Translations under genes and position numbers: made by a program
Shown: positions 23,034-32,304 of the stretch, piece after piece
How positions within the stretch are numbered: position 1 is the first letter of the stretch
Layout of the letters: each line of letters starts with the position of its first letter
Assembly: GCF_036182465.1 (NCBI RefSeq)
Contig: NZ_CP108081.1
Location: 8,742,001-8,806,000 of the forward strand
Direction: 5' to 3'
From: Streptomyces sp. NBC_00258
GTDB taxonomy: Bacteria; Actinomycetota; Actinomycetes; Streptomycetales; Streptomycetaceae
DNA: 64,000 bases
The notes under the pieces: generated by a model
Seen by the model: only the letters and a program-made list of their open reading frames with translations
Databases searched by the model: none
Told to the model about the DNA's origin: nothing

Positions 23034-26003
23034 ATGCCCAGCAGGGCGGGCCGGGCGGAGGTGGCTCAGGTGGAGTTCGTCGGGCGAACGGACAGCCTCG
23101 CGCTCCTCGCGGCGGCATGCGAGCGCGCCCGCGCGGGACACCCCCAACGGGTACTCGTCGAGGGCCCGGCCGGCATCGGCAAGACCGCCCTCATACGCCG
23201 CTTCCTGCGCGACGGCACACACGTGCTGTACGGGGCGGGGGAGGAGGCGGAGGCCGGGCTGGCGTTCGGAGTGCTGGAGCAACTGCTGGGCCGAGACGGC
23301 AATGGCGCCGGGGCCAGGACCGGGGCTGGGGCCGGTGTCGGCGGCGGGCGTTGGGCGGACGCGCACGCGGCCGGGGCGGCACTGCTGGAGGCCCTGGACG
23401 AGGCACAGGGAGCGGGCGGTGGCCCGGGCTCCGGCGAGGGGGCCGCGCGCGGCCCCGACGCCCCCGGCTCCGACGATCGGGCCACGCGCGATTCCGACGC
23501 CCCGGGCACCTCCGCCCCCGACACTCCCGCTGCCCCCGTCACCCTCGTCCTCGACGACGCCCAATGGGCCGACCACGCCTCCCTCCAGGCCCTCACCTTC
23601 GCCGTGCGCCGGCTGCGGGCCGACCGTGTGCTCGTTCTCGTCGTCGTGCGGGACGCCGAGGACACGCGGCTGGCCGCGGGGCTGCGGAGGCTGTTCACGG
23701 CGGACGACGCCGTGCGGGTGCGGCTCGACGGGCTCGGGCCCGCCGAACTGGCCGAACTCGGCGGAGGACTGGGCGTACGGGGACTCACCGCACGGGCCGC
23801 CGCACGGCTGCACGCACACACCGCGGGCAACCCCCTCCATGTGAAGGCACTCCTGGAACAGGAAGGAGCCGGACTCCTGGAGGCGCTCGGGGAGCCCGAT
23901 GTGACGCCGCCCGCACCCAAGTCGTTCACGGCCCTCGTACTGGCGAAGCTCGCCGCCTGCTCGCCGGCCGCCGACGCCCTGGTCTGCGCGGCCGCGGTAC
24001 TCGGCACACACTGCACGCCGGCCGACGCCTGGGAGGTCGCGGGCGCGGACCTGCTCGACGAGGAACGCCGGGCCGCCGACGTCCTCACAGCACTCGAAGA
24101 GGCCGTCCACACGGGCCTGTTGACCGAGGCCCCGGGCGATCCGCTGATCCGCTTCCCGCACCCCCTCGTACACGCCGCCGTCTACCACCAGCTCGGCCCC
24201 TCCCGCCGCGCCGCCCTGCACCTGAGCGCCGCCCGCACCGTCCGGGACCAGGCACACCGGCTGCGCCACCGGGCGCTGGCCGCGGCCGGCCCCGATCCGG
24301 AACTGGCCGCGGAACTCGCCACCCTGGGACGCAGGTTCGCCGCGGAAGGCGCCTGGGCGAACGCGGCCGGACAGCTGACGGCCGCCGCACGGCTCGGCCC
24401 GGACCCGGCGGTGTACGAGCAGTACACCCTCGAAGCCGTCGAGTGCGCGCTGCTCGCCGGAGACGTGCCCGACATGAGTGAAGTCGCGCAGCGGATCGCG
24501 CAGTTCACCCCCGGCGGCTGGCGCAGCTATCTCCTGGGAAGGCTCAGCCTGTTCGACCTGGACCGCGCCGAGGCGCTGCTCACGGACGCCTGGCACCGGT
24601 GCGACCCGGCGGCCGAACCCGTCCTCGGAGCACGTATCGCGGGCCAGTTCGCCGCCCTGCACGGCAGCATGTCGCACGGCGCCGAGATGGCCGAATGGGC
24701 CGACCTCGCCATCCGGCTCGCGCCCGACGACACGGCCACCGACATGATCCGCGTCCTGCGCCTCAGCGGCCTCGCCATGAGCGGCCGGGCCCCGCAGACG
24801 CTCGCCGCACTCGGCCCGCTGCCAGACCCGGCACTCGCCACCCCCGCCCAGCTGGAGGAACTCCTCGGCCGCGGCACCCTGCGCGAGTGGACCGGTGACC
24901 TCACCGGCGCCGTACGGGACCTGGGCGGCGTCTTCGGAGCCTGCCACGGGCGCGCCGCGTCCTTCCGGGTGGTCGCCGCGACCGCGCTCGCCTCCGCCGA
25001 GTACCGCGCGGGCCGCTGGGACGACGCGATCGTCCACACCGACCTCGCACTGTCCCTGGCCGCCGACACCGACCAGCCGCACATCGCCCTGTACTGCCGG
25101 ATGCTCGCCGCCCAGGTACACGCGGTGCGGGGCACGTTCGCCAAGGCACAGGCACACGCGCGCGTGGCCCGCGTCTACGCGGCCGGCGGCCATGTGAACC
25201 CCACCCTGTGGGCCGCGCTCGCCGAAGCCCACCTCGCCCGCGCTCAGGGCCGGCCCGAGGAGGTCCTCGCGGCCCTGGGGCCCCTCCTCGCGCTCGCCCC
25301 GCGCGGCGACCTGGAGGAGCCCGGCACGATCCCGTGGGCGGACCTGCTCGCCGAAGCCTGGACGGCACTCGGCGACGAGAAGCGCGCCACCCAGGCACTC
25401 GCCCCGTACGAGGTCCTCGCCACCCAGCGAGGCCACCACGGGGCGCTGCTCGCCGCGGCCCGCGCCCGCGGCACCCTGGAGGCCGCGCGCGGCGACACGG
25501 TGGCCGCCGAGCGCGCCTTCCGCTCCGGCCTCAAGCACGCCGCGCACGTCGAGGCGCCCTTCGACCGCGCGCTGCTGCACCTCGCGTACGGCGGTTTCCT
25601 GCGCCGGGCGGGCCGCCGCACCCGCGCGGGCGAGCAGCTGCGCACCGCCCGCGACCTGCTCGTACGCCTCGACGCGCCGCCCGATCTCGGGCGCTGCGAA
25701 CGGGAGTTGGCGGCCTGCGGACTCGGTCCCGTCGGGTCCGCGGCCGAGCGGGAGCCACGGACACGTGGAGCGGCGCTGCTCACCCCGCAGGAACTGGCGG
25801 TCGCCCGCCTCGTCGCGTCCGGGCTCACCAACCGGCAGGTGGCGCGCGAACTCGTCATCAGCGTCAAGACCGTCGAGTACCATCTCGGCCGGATCTTCCC
25901 CAAGCTGGGCGTCGACTCCCGTACGCGGCTCACGGCGGCGCTGGCCGCCGACGGGCCCGACTCCGGAGACGGGCTCGGCTCCGGGCCCGGACACGCACCC
26001 TAG
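23034..26003 (+). CDS. Large LuxR-family (LAL-type) ATP-binding transcriptional regulator
   Basis: A protein of about 989 residues. An N-terminal AAA/STAND ATPase has Walker A GPAGIGKT (about 44-51) and Walker B TLVLDDAQWAD (about 170). A long TPR-like helical middle follows. The C-terminal LuxR helix-turn-helix (about 920-980) runs from LTPQELAVARLVASGL to TVEYHLGRIFPKLGVDSRTR. Between Walker A and B is an insert of about 80 residues rich in Gly, Ala and Asp. LAL regulators bind ATP and an inducer and activate specialised or catabolic genes. The start is uncertain: TTG 23007 (behind TAGGAGG), ATG 23034 or GTGs near 23061-23070 all precede the conserved VEFVGR. It might regulate the adjacent steroid cluster, but nothing in the sequence shows it. 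Confidence 0.9.
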   Translation: MPSRAGRAEVAQVEFVGRTDSLALLAAACERARAGHPQRVLVEGPAGIGKTALIRRFLRDGTHVLYGAGEEAEAGLAFGVLEQLLGRDGNGAGARTGAGAGVGGGRWADAHAAGAALLEALDEAQGAGGGPGSGEGAARGPDAPGSDDRATRDSDAPGTSAPDTPAAPVTLVLDDAQWADHASLQALTFAVRRLRADRVLVLVVVRDAEDTRLAAGLRRLFTADDAVRVRLDGLGPAELAELGGGLGVRGLTARAAARLHAHTAGNPLHVKALLEQEGAGLLEALGEPDVTPPAPKSFTALVLAKLAACSPAADALVCAAAVLGTHCTPADAWEVAGADLLDEERRAADVLTALEEAVHTGLLTEAPGDPLIRFPHPLVHAAVYHQLGPSRRAALHLSAARTVRDQAHRLRHRALAAAGPDPELAAELATLGRRFAAEGAWANAAGQLTAAARLGPDPAVYEQYTLEAVECALLAGDVPDMSEVAQRIAQFTPGGWRSYLLGRLSLFDLDRAEALLTDAWHRCDPAAEPVLGARIAGQFAALHGSMSHGAEMAEWADLAIRLAPDDTATDMIRVLRLSGLAMSGRAPQTLAALGPLPDPALATPAQLEELLGRGTLREWTGDLTGAVRDLGGVFGACHGRAASFRVVAATALASAEYRAGRWDDAIVHTDLALSLAADTDQPHIALYCRMLAAQVHAVRGTFAKAQAHARVARVYAAGGHVNPTLWAALAEAHLARAQGRPEEVLAALGPLLALAPRGDLEEPGTIPWADLLAEAWTALGDEKRATQALAPYEVLATQRGHHGALLAAARARGTLEAARGDTVAAERAFRSGLKHAAHVEAPFDRALLHLAYGGFLRRAGRRTRAGEQLRTARDLLVRLDAPPDLGRCERELAACGLGPVGSAAEREPRTRGAALLTPQELAVARLVASGLTNRQVARELVISVKTVEYHLGRIFPKLGVDSRTRLTAALAADGPDSGDGLGSGPGHAP

Positions 26004-26117
26004 GGATTCCCCCGGGGCACATCCCGGGGCGCCCGAACTCCCCCTGTCCGTACCGTCGGTCGGACCTTCACGGAAACAGTCGCGAAGGGAGCAGTAACCA
26101 ACGGGGGATGAACAGAA

Positions 26118-27164
26118 ATGCCGGAGAACACCCATCGAATGGTGACCGACGTCCCGCATGCCAAGGTGCGGGCCGTCACCGAGCGCGTCGTCCAGGAACT
26201 CACACTCGCCGCCGACAAGGTCGCCGCCCACTACGCGGAACCCGCCAAGTACCCACTGCCCGCGGACAGGACGGCCGCCGAGCACCTCGTCGCGCGGCGC
26301 TTCGACAGCCTCACCGACGAAAGGAGGAAGAAGGCGGCGGCCGCGGTCCTCGCCGACCTCAAGACCGGTGCCGTACGGTCCCGGCGACTCGGGGACCTGG
26401 CCCGTGTCGACCTGCGCTCGCCCGCCTCGGTGGACACGCAGGTCAAGCGCCTCGGCTTTCCCGAGCGGCTGAGGTTCCCGGCCGACGAACTCAGGAAGCC
26501 GCCGACTTCTCTCCTCCCCGAGGAGTCGGCCCCGCAGGGCCTGGCCGCCGTGCCGGCCGCCCTGCACAGGCTGGAACTGCGCATCCACCGGGTGAAGTGC
26601 GTGGACGAGACGTCCGAGTGGGGATCCGACGAGATCCATCTCGCCGGAACCAGCGTGGACGAGAGCGGCGACACCCTGAAGATCGGCCAGTTCAAGGTCC
26701 GCAGCTTCGACGACGGCGACGTCAAGGTGTATGACCCGCCGCGCCGCTTCCACTGGTTCGGCCTCGACGAGGGCACCAAGTACCCGAAGTCGTACTTCGT
26801 CACGCTGGTGCTCGCCGAGGTCGACTGGGGCGGCCTCGCCGACTACGTGGGCGCACTGCTCGACCTCATCAAGAAGAAGGTCACCGCCTACCTCGCCGCG
26901 GCCATCGGGGGCGCGATCGGCGCCTCCGGCGGACCCGTCGGCATCCTCATCGGGATGGCCGTCGGCGCGGCCGTCGGCTGGGTCTTCGACCAGCTCAAGG
27001 GCCTCTTCGGCGACGAGGTGTTCAAGCCCGTCACCGTCAGCGCCGTCATCCCCTCCCTCACCGGCCGCTGGGCGGGCCGCCCCTTCACCGCCCCGGCGGT
27101 CGCCGACTACCGCGGCCACGGCGGCCACTACCAACTGACGTACGACTGGCGCATGTACGACTGA
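26118..27164 (+). CDS. Protein of unknown function with glycine-zipper segment
   Basis: A 348-residue protein that I do not recognise. Residues 1-110 are charged and helical. The centre (about 150-230) is predicted beta-rich, with LRIHRVKCVDETSEWGSD, FKVRSFDDGDVKVYDPP and SYFVTLVLAEVDWGG. About residues 255-285 form a Gly/Ala-rich hydrophobic stretch (AAIGGAIGASGGPVGILIG and MAVGAAVGWVFDQL) resembling glycine-zipper membrane-inserting segments. The C-terminus is Gly/His/Tyr rich. There is no signal peptide. ATG at 26118 is preceded by a GGGGGATGAACAGAA leader. It is monocistronic and followed by a strong hairpin. A self-inserting or toxin-like membrane protein is one possibility; this is not supported beyond the zipper pattern. 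Confidence 0.75.
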   Translation: MPENTHRMVTDVPHAKVRAVTERVVQELTLAADKVAAHYAEPAKYPLPADRTAAEHLVARRFDSLTDERRKKAAAAVLADLKTGAVRSRRLGDLARVDLRSPASVDTQVKRLGFPERLRFPADELRKPPTSLLPEESAPQGLAAVPAALHRLELRIHRVKCVDETSEWGSDEIHLAGTSVDESGDTLKIGQFKVRSFDDGDVKVYDPPRRFHWFGLDEGTKYPKSYFVTLVLAEVDWGGLADYVGALLDLIKKKVTAYLAAAIGGAIGASGGPVGILIGMAVGAAVGWVFDQLKGLFGDEVFKPVTVSAVIPSLTGRWAGRPFTAPAVADYRGHGGHYQLTYDWRMYD

Positions 27165-27235
27165 GCGAGACGCACAGCCGTACGGCCGGATCCAACCTCG
27201 GGGGACACGGGGGATACAGGGGGATGCGGGGGCCG

Positions 27236-27280
27236 GAAGGGCCGCCGCCCGTCAACGGCACAGACGGGCGGCGGCCCTTC
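27236..27280 (+). terminator. Hairpin terminator after the 348-residue gene
   Basis: A perfect 18-bp stem, GAAGGGCCGCCGCCCGTC pairing with GACGGGCGGCGGCCCTTC around a 9-nt loop. It lies 72 bp after the stop and just before copy C of the palindromic repeat. It has no T-tract, which is usual for Streptomyces terminators. Confidence 0.85.
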
Positions 27281-27296
27281 CGCTGCAGCGCCCCGT

Positions 27297-27340
27297 CAGG
27301 GGCGCGGGGAACTGCGCGACCAGCCCCCACCGTCCCGCAC
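27297..27340. repeat. Intergenic palindromic repeat, copy C (half element)
   Basis: Contains the right-arm core AGGGGCGCGGGGAACTGCGC then GACCAGCCCCCACCG. Only one arm is present, next to an independent hairpin. It lies between the convergent 348-residue and zincin genes. Confidence 0.8.
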
Positions 27341-27358
27341 CCGACGACCCAACCCCAT

Positions 27359-28255
27359 CTACGTGTCGCACTCCAGAACAGTCCGACAAAGCCCGCACCG
27401 CGCCCGAACCCGCCCTCGCACCGGCACCCGAATCCGCTGATGACAGGTCGGACAGGGAAACGACACCCGCAGCGGCCCGCGGCTGTCGGGGGTGAAGGCG
27501 TACGGGGCGTCGGCGGGCGGCGCCCCGACCGCGTGCTCCTGCGCATGACGACGATCCTTCGCGTACCGCCGCCGCCCCGCCCACCCCGCCGCGGTCAGCG
27601 GCGGCTGCCGCTCGTCGTGACGGGCCCGCGCCATGCCCTTCGTGTACGCGGTGTACGCCTGCGGGCTGGTGAACCAGATCGCCGGGTCCTCGCCGAGGAC
27701 CAGGGACCGCTTGGCCAGCACGTACCCGAACTCCTCCGGCGTCAGATAGCCCAGCTTCTGCGAGGACGCCGAGTCCTCCCGGTACGCGTCGAGCAGCAGC
27801 CAGCCCGCGCCGAGATACGTCGTCGCCGTGTCCGTGAGGATCTCGTTGTCGCGCGTGCCGGGGAACGACAGGTCCAGGCGGTGCAGATAGACGTGCATCA
27901 CCTCGTGCGCGAGCGCCGCGCCGATGTCCCTGCGGTGGGTACGGAACCGGTCGTTCAGCTCGATGAAGTACTCGGGGCCAGCGGCGAGCTCGACATTCGC
28001 CGCGTGCTCCATCTCCCGGAAACTCACGATCATGCGGGCATCCGGCAGACGGAAGTGCCGCACCAGCTCGCGAGCGACCCGCTGGGCGCCCAGATGGAGA
28101 TCGTCCGTGTCGCAGAACGCCACATCGGCAGGGGCCACGCTGGTGTCGAAGGTGTGGATGGTGTCGTACGAGAGCCGTTTGTACAGCGCGGTGATCGCCG
28201 CCCGCACCGTGTCCAGGTGCGGGTAGCCGTGCTCGACCGGACCGCCGTTCGTCAC
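27359..28255 (-). CDS. Zincin-like metalloprotease with C-terminal zinc ribbon
   Basis: A protein of about 298 residues. The metalloprotease core is HEVMHVYLHRLD, an HExxH motif with a third potential ligand in DNEILTDTATTYLG, as in SprT/irrE-like or M48-like zincins. A later region GYLTPEEFGYVLAKRS is also typical. The C-terminal 40 residues form a zinc ribbon (CPTC about 25 residues before CGLC). No signal peptide, so it is probably cytoplasmic. The GTG at 28255 (GGGGG six bases upstream) is preferred; an ATG at 28288 adds 11 residues but has its AAGGTGGA immediately adjacent. Substrate unknown. It is monocistronic and divergent from the trypsin gene. Confidence 0.8.
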   Translation of the reverse strand: MTNGGPVEHGYPHLDTVRAAITALYKRLSYDTIHTFDTSVAPADVAFCDTDDLHLGAQRVARELVRHFRLPDARMIVSFREMEHAANVELAAGPEYFIELNDRFRTHRRDIGAALAHEVMHVYLHRLDLSFPGTRDNEILTDTATTYLGAGWLLLDAYREDSASSQKLGYLTPEEFGYVLAKRSLVLGEDPAIWFTSPQAYTAYTKGMARARHDERQPPLTAAGWAGRRRYAKDRRHAQEHAVGAPPADAPYAFTPDSRGPLRVSFPCPTCHQRIRVPVRGRVRARCGLCRTVLECDT

Positions 28256-28429
28256 GTCCGTACCCCCAGAGAGGCCCTGAACCCCCATTCCACCTTAAGG
28301 GGACGCGAGCGGATTCTCCTGGGTTGGGTTGCCCGGTGGGCGAGTGAGATCCACCCTTGCCGCCCATGCGTCATGATCCTCATACTTCTGTGCGCTCTTC
28401 TGCGCACTCAACCCCCCACGAAAGGGATC

Positions 28430-29227
28430 ATGTTGACAAACAGGTCGGTCAGTCTCCTCAAGAGATCCGCCTTCAAGCGAGCCGCGGCGATCGGTGCCGT
28501 CGCCCTCGCGACCGCCAGCCTCCAGCCCGTCGCCGCGCACGCCGCGCCCGTGCCGGTCGTTGGCGGTACGCCCGCGGCGCAGAACGAGTTCCCGTTCATG
28601 GTCAGCCTCTCCATGGGCTGCGGCGGTGCCCTCTACAAGAAGGACGTCGTCCTGACCGCCGCGCACTGCGTGGACGGCTCGGGCAACACCACCCGGATCA
28701 CCGCCACGGCCGGGGTCGCCGACCTCAACGCCTCCGGCGCGATCAAGGTCAAGTCCACCAAGGTCCTCCAGGCCCCGGGCTACAACGGCAACGGCAAGGA
28801 CTGGGCGCTCATCAAGCTCGCCCGGCCCATCAACCTGCCCACGCTGAAGCTCGCGACGAACACCCGCTACAACAGGGGCACGTTCACCATCGCCGGGTGG
28901 GGCGACACGGCGGAGAACGCGAATTCCGGTTCCACGCAGCTCCTCAAGGCCAAGGTGCCGTTCGTCGCCGACCGCCAGTGCAAGCGGCACTACGGCAGCC
29001 GGCTCATCGCCGGGCAGGAGATCTGCGCCGGGGTTCCGCGCGGCGGGGTCGACACCTGCCAGGGCGACTCCGGCGGGCCCATGTTCCGCAAGGACGACAG
29101 CGGGAAGTGGCTCCAGGTCGGGATCGTCAGCTGGGGAGACGGGTGTGCTCGGCCGCTCGTACCGGGGGTGTACACCGAGGTGTCCGCCTTCTCTTCGGCG
29201 ATAGCCCGGGCTGCGGCGACGCTTTAG
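28430..29227 (+). CDS. sprT: Secreted trypsin-like serine protease (SprT-like)
   Basis: A 265-residue chymotrypsin-fold protease. A signal peptide covers about residues 1-38 (ending AAHA). A short propeptide APVP precedes the mature N-terminus VVGGTPAAQNEFPFMVSLSM. The triad residues are His in LTAAHCVDG, Asp in GKDWALIKL and Ser in CQGDSGGP. Asp in GGVDTCQGD marks trypsin specificity for Arg/Lys. It is very close in sequence to Streptomyces griseus trypsin (SprT). ATG at 28430 has GAAAGGGATC upstream. The 141-bp region before it holds the promoter, shared with the divergent zincin gene. It is followed by copy D of the palindromic repeat. Confidence 0.95.
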   Translation: MLTNRSVSLLKRSAFKRAAAIGAVALATASLQPVAAHAAPVPVVGGTPAAQNEFPFMVSLSMGCGGALYKKDVVLTAAHCVDGSGNTTRITATAGVADLNASGAIKVKSTKVLQAPGYNGNGKDWALIKLARPINLPTLKLATNTRYNRGTFTIAGWGDTAENANSGSTQLLKAKVPFVADRQCKRHYGSRLIAGQEICAGVPRGGVDTCQGDSGGPMFRKDDSGKWLQVGIVSWGDGCARPLVPGVYTEVSAFSSAIARAAATL

Positions 29228-29290
29228 CCTCCGGCGGGGCGGGTGGGGTGGGCGTTCGCGGTGTTTGTGCCGTGGGCGCCCGCTTGCTTT

Positions 29291-29349
29291 CGGGTGCGGG
29301 CCGGTGGGGGCTTGTCGCGCAGTTCCCCGCGCCCCTTAAGAGCGGGCCC
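29291..29349. repeat. Intergenic palindromic repeat, copy D (half element)
   Basis: Carries the left-arm orientation: GGGTGCGGGCCGGTGGGGGC, then TTGTCGCGCAGTTCCCCGC and GCCCCTTAAG. It is the reverse complement of copies C and E. It lies between the convergent trypsin and beta-galactosidase genes. Confidence 0.82.
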
Positions 29350-29398
29350 GAGTGACACAGTGAAGGTGCTCGGCGTTCGCTGGTCCCCGCTGTCCGTC

Positions 29399-31195
29399 TC
29401 AGCCCTCGCTGCCCGCACCCCCCGCCTCGCCCGCCTCGCTCGTCTCGCCCACGCCCCGCAGGACCGGGGGGCCGGACGCCTCCTCGAACTCCAGGAGCCA
29501 TACCTCGTTGGTGCCCTCGCGCAGGACCGGGCCGGGGACGTACAGGGAACGTTGGGGGCCGGCGGACCAGTAGCGGCCCAGGTTGAAGCCGTTGATCCAG
29601 GCGAATCCCCTTGTCCAGCCGGGGAGTTCGAGGCAGGCGTCCCCGGCGCCGCGTACCGTGACCGTGCCGCGGTACAGGCCGGGGTCACCGGAAGCGGGGA
29701 GCGGGCGGAACGGCACCGGCTCCACACCGGTGTCGAACGCGTCCAGGCGCAGCGCCCGCGCCCGCACTCCGTGCAGATACTGCCGTTCGTGCAGTACGCC
29801 ACCGGTGATGCCCTTCGTCTCCCCGGTGCGCGGGCCGTAGTTGACCCGGCCCAGCGACTCCACCCACAGGTCCACGCGCGCGGGACCCGCGACCGGCTCC
29901 TTGAGCTGCGGCTCGTCCTCGGTGAGCACTCCGGCCGGCTCCCCGTCGACGTACACCGTCGCCAGGTCCCGCAGGCCGCGCACGGTCAGGGGGTACGGAC
30001 GGCGGGGTCCCGGAACGTCGACCGTGTAGCGGACGAGCCCCCGGTCGACGTCCAGTTCCTCGAAGGTCGGCGGCACGGGCCGCTCGGTCTCGGGCCCGCC
30101 GAGCGCGTCGAGCACGGCGGACAGGGACGCCCAGCCGGCGAGGTCCACGGTCGCGGGGGCGCCCAACGGGGCCGGTGCGGACGGTAGTTCGGGCAGCGGG
30201 CCGTCCGTGTACGCGGCGAGGAGCGACCGGAACCGCCAGAACTTCTCCGTGGGGCGCCCGTACTCGTCGATCGGCGCGTCATAGTCGTACGACGTCACGT
30301 CCGGCTCCAGCACCCCGTCGTGCAGCGCGCCGCCACCACGGTTGGCACCCGCCCAGCCCGCGAAGTTCGTGCCGCCGTGCGCCATGTAGAGGTTGACCGA
30401 GGCCCCGCACTCCAGGATCTCCCGCAGCGCGTCGGCGGCGTCACCGGGATCGCGTACGACGTGCTCGGCGCCCCAGTGGTCGAACCAGCCGCACCAGAAC
30501 TCCATGCACATCAGCGGACCCGTCGGCCGGTGCCGGCGCAGCGTCTCGAAGGCCTCGCGCGCGTGCGACCCGAAATTCGCGGTCGCCAGGACACCGGGAA
30601 GGGAGCCGCCGGTGAGCATGTGGTCCTCGGGACCGTCCGACGTGAACAGCGGCACGGTCACGCCCCCCTCGCGCAGCAGTCTGGCGAGCCGGCTCAGATA
30701 CACCTGGTCCGAGCCGTAACTCCCGTACTCGTTCTCCACCTGCACCATCAGCACCGGACCACCGCGGTCGATCTGCCGGGGCACGATCTCGTGCAGCAGG
30801 TGGGCGAACCAGCGCTCCACATGGCCCAGGAACCGCTCGTCACGCGTGCGCACGAGCGCGCCCGCCCCGCCGGTCAGCCAGTGCGGCAGCCCGCCGTTCT
30901 CCCACTCGGCGCAGATGTACGGACCCGGCCGCACGATCGCCCGCAGTCCGGCCCGCCGGGCCGCGTCCAGGAACCGGCCGAGCGCCTGGACGTCCCGGAA
31001 GGAGCCCGGCCGCGGCTCGTGGAGATTCCACGGGACGTACGTCTCCACACAGTTGAGGCCCATCGCCCGCAGCATCGACAGCCGGTGCCCCCACTGCCCC
31101 TCGTGCACCCGGAAGTAGTGCAGCGCCCCCGACAGCAGCCGAACCGGCCGCCCGTCCAGCAGAAAATCGGTGTCCCCCACCGTGAACTCGGTCAT
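29399..31195 (-). CDS. Beta-galactosidase, GH35
   Basis: A 598-residue GH35 enzyme, which hydrolyses terminal beta-galactosides. The N-terminus has FLLDGRPVRLLSGALHYFRV and VETYVPWNLHEP. The acid/base Glu is in QVENEYGSYG and the nucleophile Glu in MCMEFWCGWFDHWG. The C-terminal half carries the usual beta-sandwich domains ending FAWINGFNLGRYW. There is no signal peptide, so it is likely cytoplasmic and acts on imported sugars. The ATG at 31195 is chosen over GTGs at 31204 and 31201 because homologues begin close to TVGDTDFLLDG. It is divergent from an AraC-family gene (113-bp gap), which probably regulates it. Confidence 0.95.
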   Translation of the reverse strand: MTEFTVGDTDFLLDGRPVRLLSGALHYFRVHEGQWGHRLSMLRAMGLNCVETYVPWNLHEPRPGSFRDVQALGRFLDAARRAGLRAIVRPGPYICAEWENGGLPHWLTGGAGALVRTRDERFLGHVERWFAHLLHEIVPRQIDRGGPVLMVQVENEYGSYGSDQVYLSRLARLLREGGVTVPLFTSDGPEDHMLTGGSLPGVLATANFGSHAREAFETLRRHRPTGPLMCMEFWCGWFDHWGAEHVVRDPGDAADALREILECGASVNLYMAHGGTNFAGWAGANRGGGALHDGVLEPDVTSYDYDAPIDEYGRPTEKFWRFRSLLAAYTDGPLPELPSAPAPLGAPATVDLAGWASLSAVLDALGGPETERPVPPTFEELDVDRGLVRYTVDVPGPRRPYPLTVRGLRDLATVYVDGEPAGVLTEDEPQLKEPVAGPARVDLWVESLGRVNYGPRTGETKGITGGVLHERQYLHGVRARALRLDAFDTGVEPVPFRPLPASGDPGLYRGTVTVRGAGDACLELPGWTRGFAWINGFNLGRYWSAGPQRSLYVPGPVLREGTNEVWLLEFEEASGPPVLRGVGETSEAGEAGGAGSEG

Positions 31196-31308
31196 GAGCA
31201 CCACCCTGACCCCTGGCGGCGACCGGGTCCATGGACAAAGATCAGCGATGATTGGACGCAGCTGACGGAGCGCGGGACGGGCTTGCCGGCCAGGTGGGAG
31301 GACAGCCG

Positions 31309-32199
31309 ATGTACCACACCTGGATGCGGTTCTTCAGCCCCGGACCCGCCCACCACAAACTCGGCCTCGTCTGCCTCGGCGTCGGCCTCCAGTACGGGGC
31401 GCTGCCCACCGTCGGACCCCGCACCCTCGACCACCACGTGGCCGTCGTGGTCAGCGCAGGGCGCGGCTGGTTCCGTACCGTCGACGGGCGGTGCACGGCC
31501 GTCACCGCGCCCGCCCTGCTCTGGCTCACCCCCGGCGTACCCCACCACTACGCACCCGACCCCGAGACCGGCTGGGACGAGGCCTTCGTCGACTTCACCG
31601 GACCCACTGCCGACACCTACACCGAACTCGGCTACATCGAACCGGCCCGGCCCGTCGTCCCCCTCTCCGACGCGGGCCCGGCCCGCACCACCGTCGCCCG
31701 CATCGCCCGCGCCGCCCGCCTCGGCAACCCCCTCCTGGAGGTCGAGACCAGCGCCGCCGTCCACGAACTCCTCGTCACCCTGCGCCGCGCCCGCGCCGAC
31801 ACCGCCCCCGACGGCGAACAGGTCCTCCAGGCCCTCGCCCGCGACGCCTTCAAGCCGCTCTCCGTCGCCGACCACGCCGCCCGCCACGGCATGACCCCCG
31901 CCGAACTGCGCACCGCGGTCCGCCGCGGCGCCGGCTGCAGCCCCAAGGACTACCTCCTCGGCATCCGCCTCGGCCGCGCCAAGGAACTCCTCGCCGCCAC
32001 CGAACTCCCCGTCGCCGCCGTGGCAAGACGCGTCGGCTACGACGACCCGGCCTACTTCTCCCGCCTGTTCACCCGCCGCGTCGGCACGGCACCCGTGCGC
32101 TTCCGGGAACAACAGGGACGGACCGTTCCCGGCGGCTGGAGCAATCAGGTCCCCGACCCCGAAGATCCGCCGATGCTCCGTTCCCCGGGCGCACGATGA
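31309..32199 (+). CDS. AraC-family transcriptional regulator
   Basis: A 296-residue AraC/XylS-type regulator. The N-terminal cupin-like sensing domain contains HHVAVVVSAGRGWFRTVDG and LLWLTPGVPHHYAPD. The C-terminal tandem helix-turn-helix contains SVADHAARHGMTPAELR and PVAAVARRVGYDDPAYFSRL followed by FTRRVGTAPVRFRE. ATG at 31309 has GGGAGGA seven bases upstream, so the longer in-frame extension is not used. Its divergence from the GH35 gene suggests that it controls beta-galactoside use. The C-terminal tail after the DNA-binding domain is short and disordered. Confidence 0.93.
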   Translation: MYHTWMRFFSPGPAHHKLGLVCLGVGLQYGALPTVGPRTLDHHVAVVVSAGRGWFRTVDGRCTAVTAPALLWLTPGVPHHYAPDPETGWDEAFVDFTGPTADTYTELGYIEPARPVVPLSDAGPARTTVARIARAARLGNPLLEVETSAAVHELLVTLRRARADTAPDGEQVLQALARDAFKPLSVADHAARHGMTPAELRTAVRRGAGCSPKDYLLGIRLGRAKELLAATELPVAAVARRVGYDDPAYFSRLFTRRVGTAPVRFREQQGRTVPGGWSNQVPDPEDPPMLRSPGAR

Positions 32200-32304
32200 C
32201 CGGAACACCGGAACTCTCCGGGGCAGGACGGCCGGGACTCCTCGGGAACACGTTGATCGGACGGCCGCGCACCACCCGCGGCACGCCACGTAGGGTTGCC
32301 CTCC

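Noticed and set aside
22980..27134. A very long open frame on the minus strand across the LuxR-family regulator and the next gene
   Set aside because: Its residues are composition-biased (Gly, Arg, Val) with no motifs, and the plus strand carries two recognisable genes. It is a GC-bias shadow.
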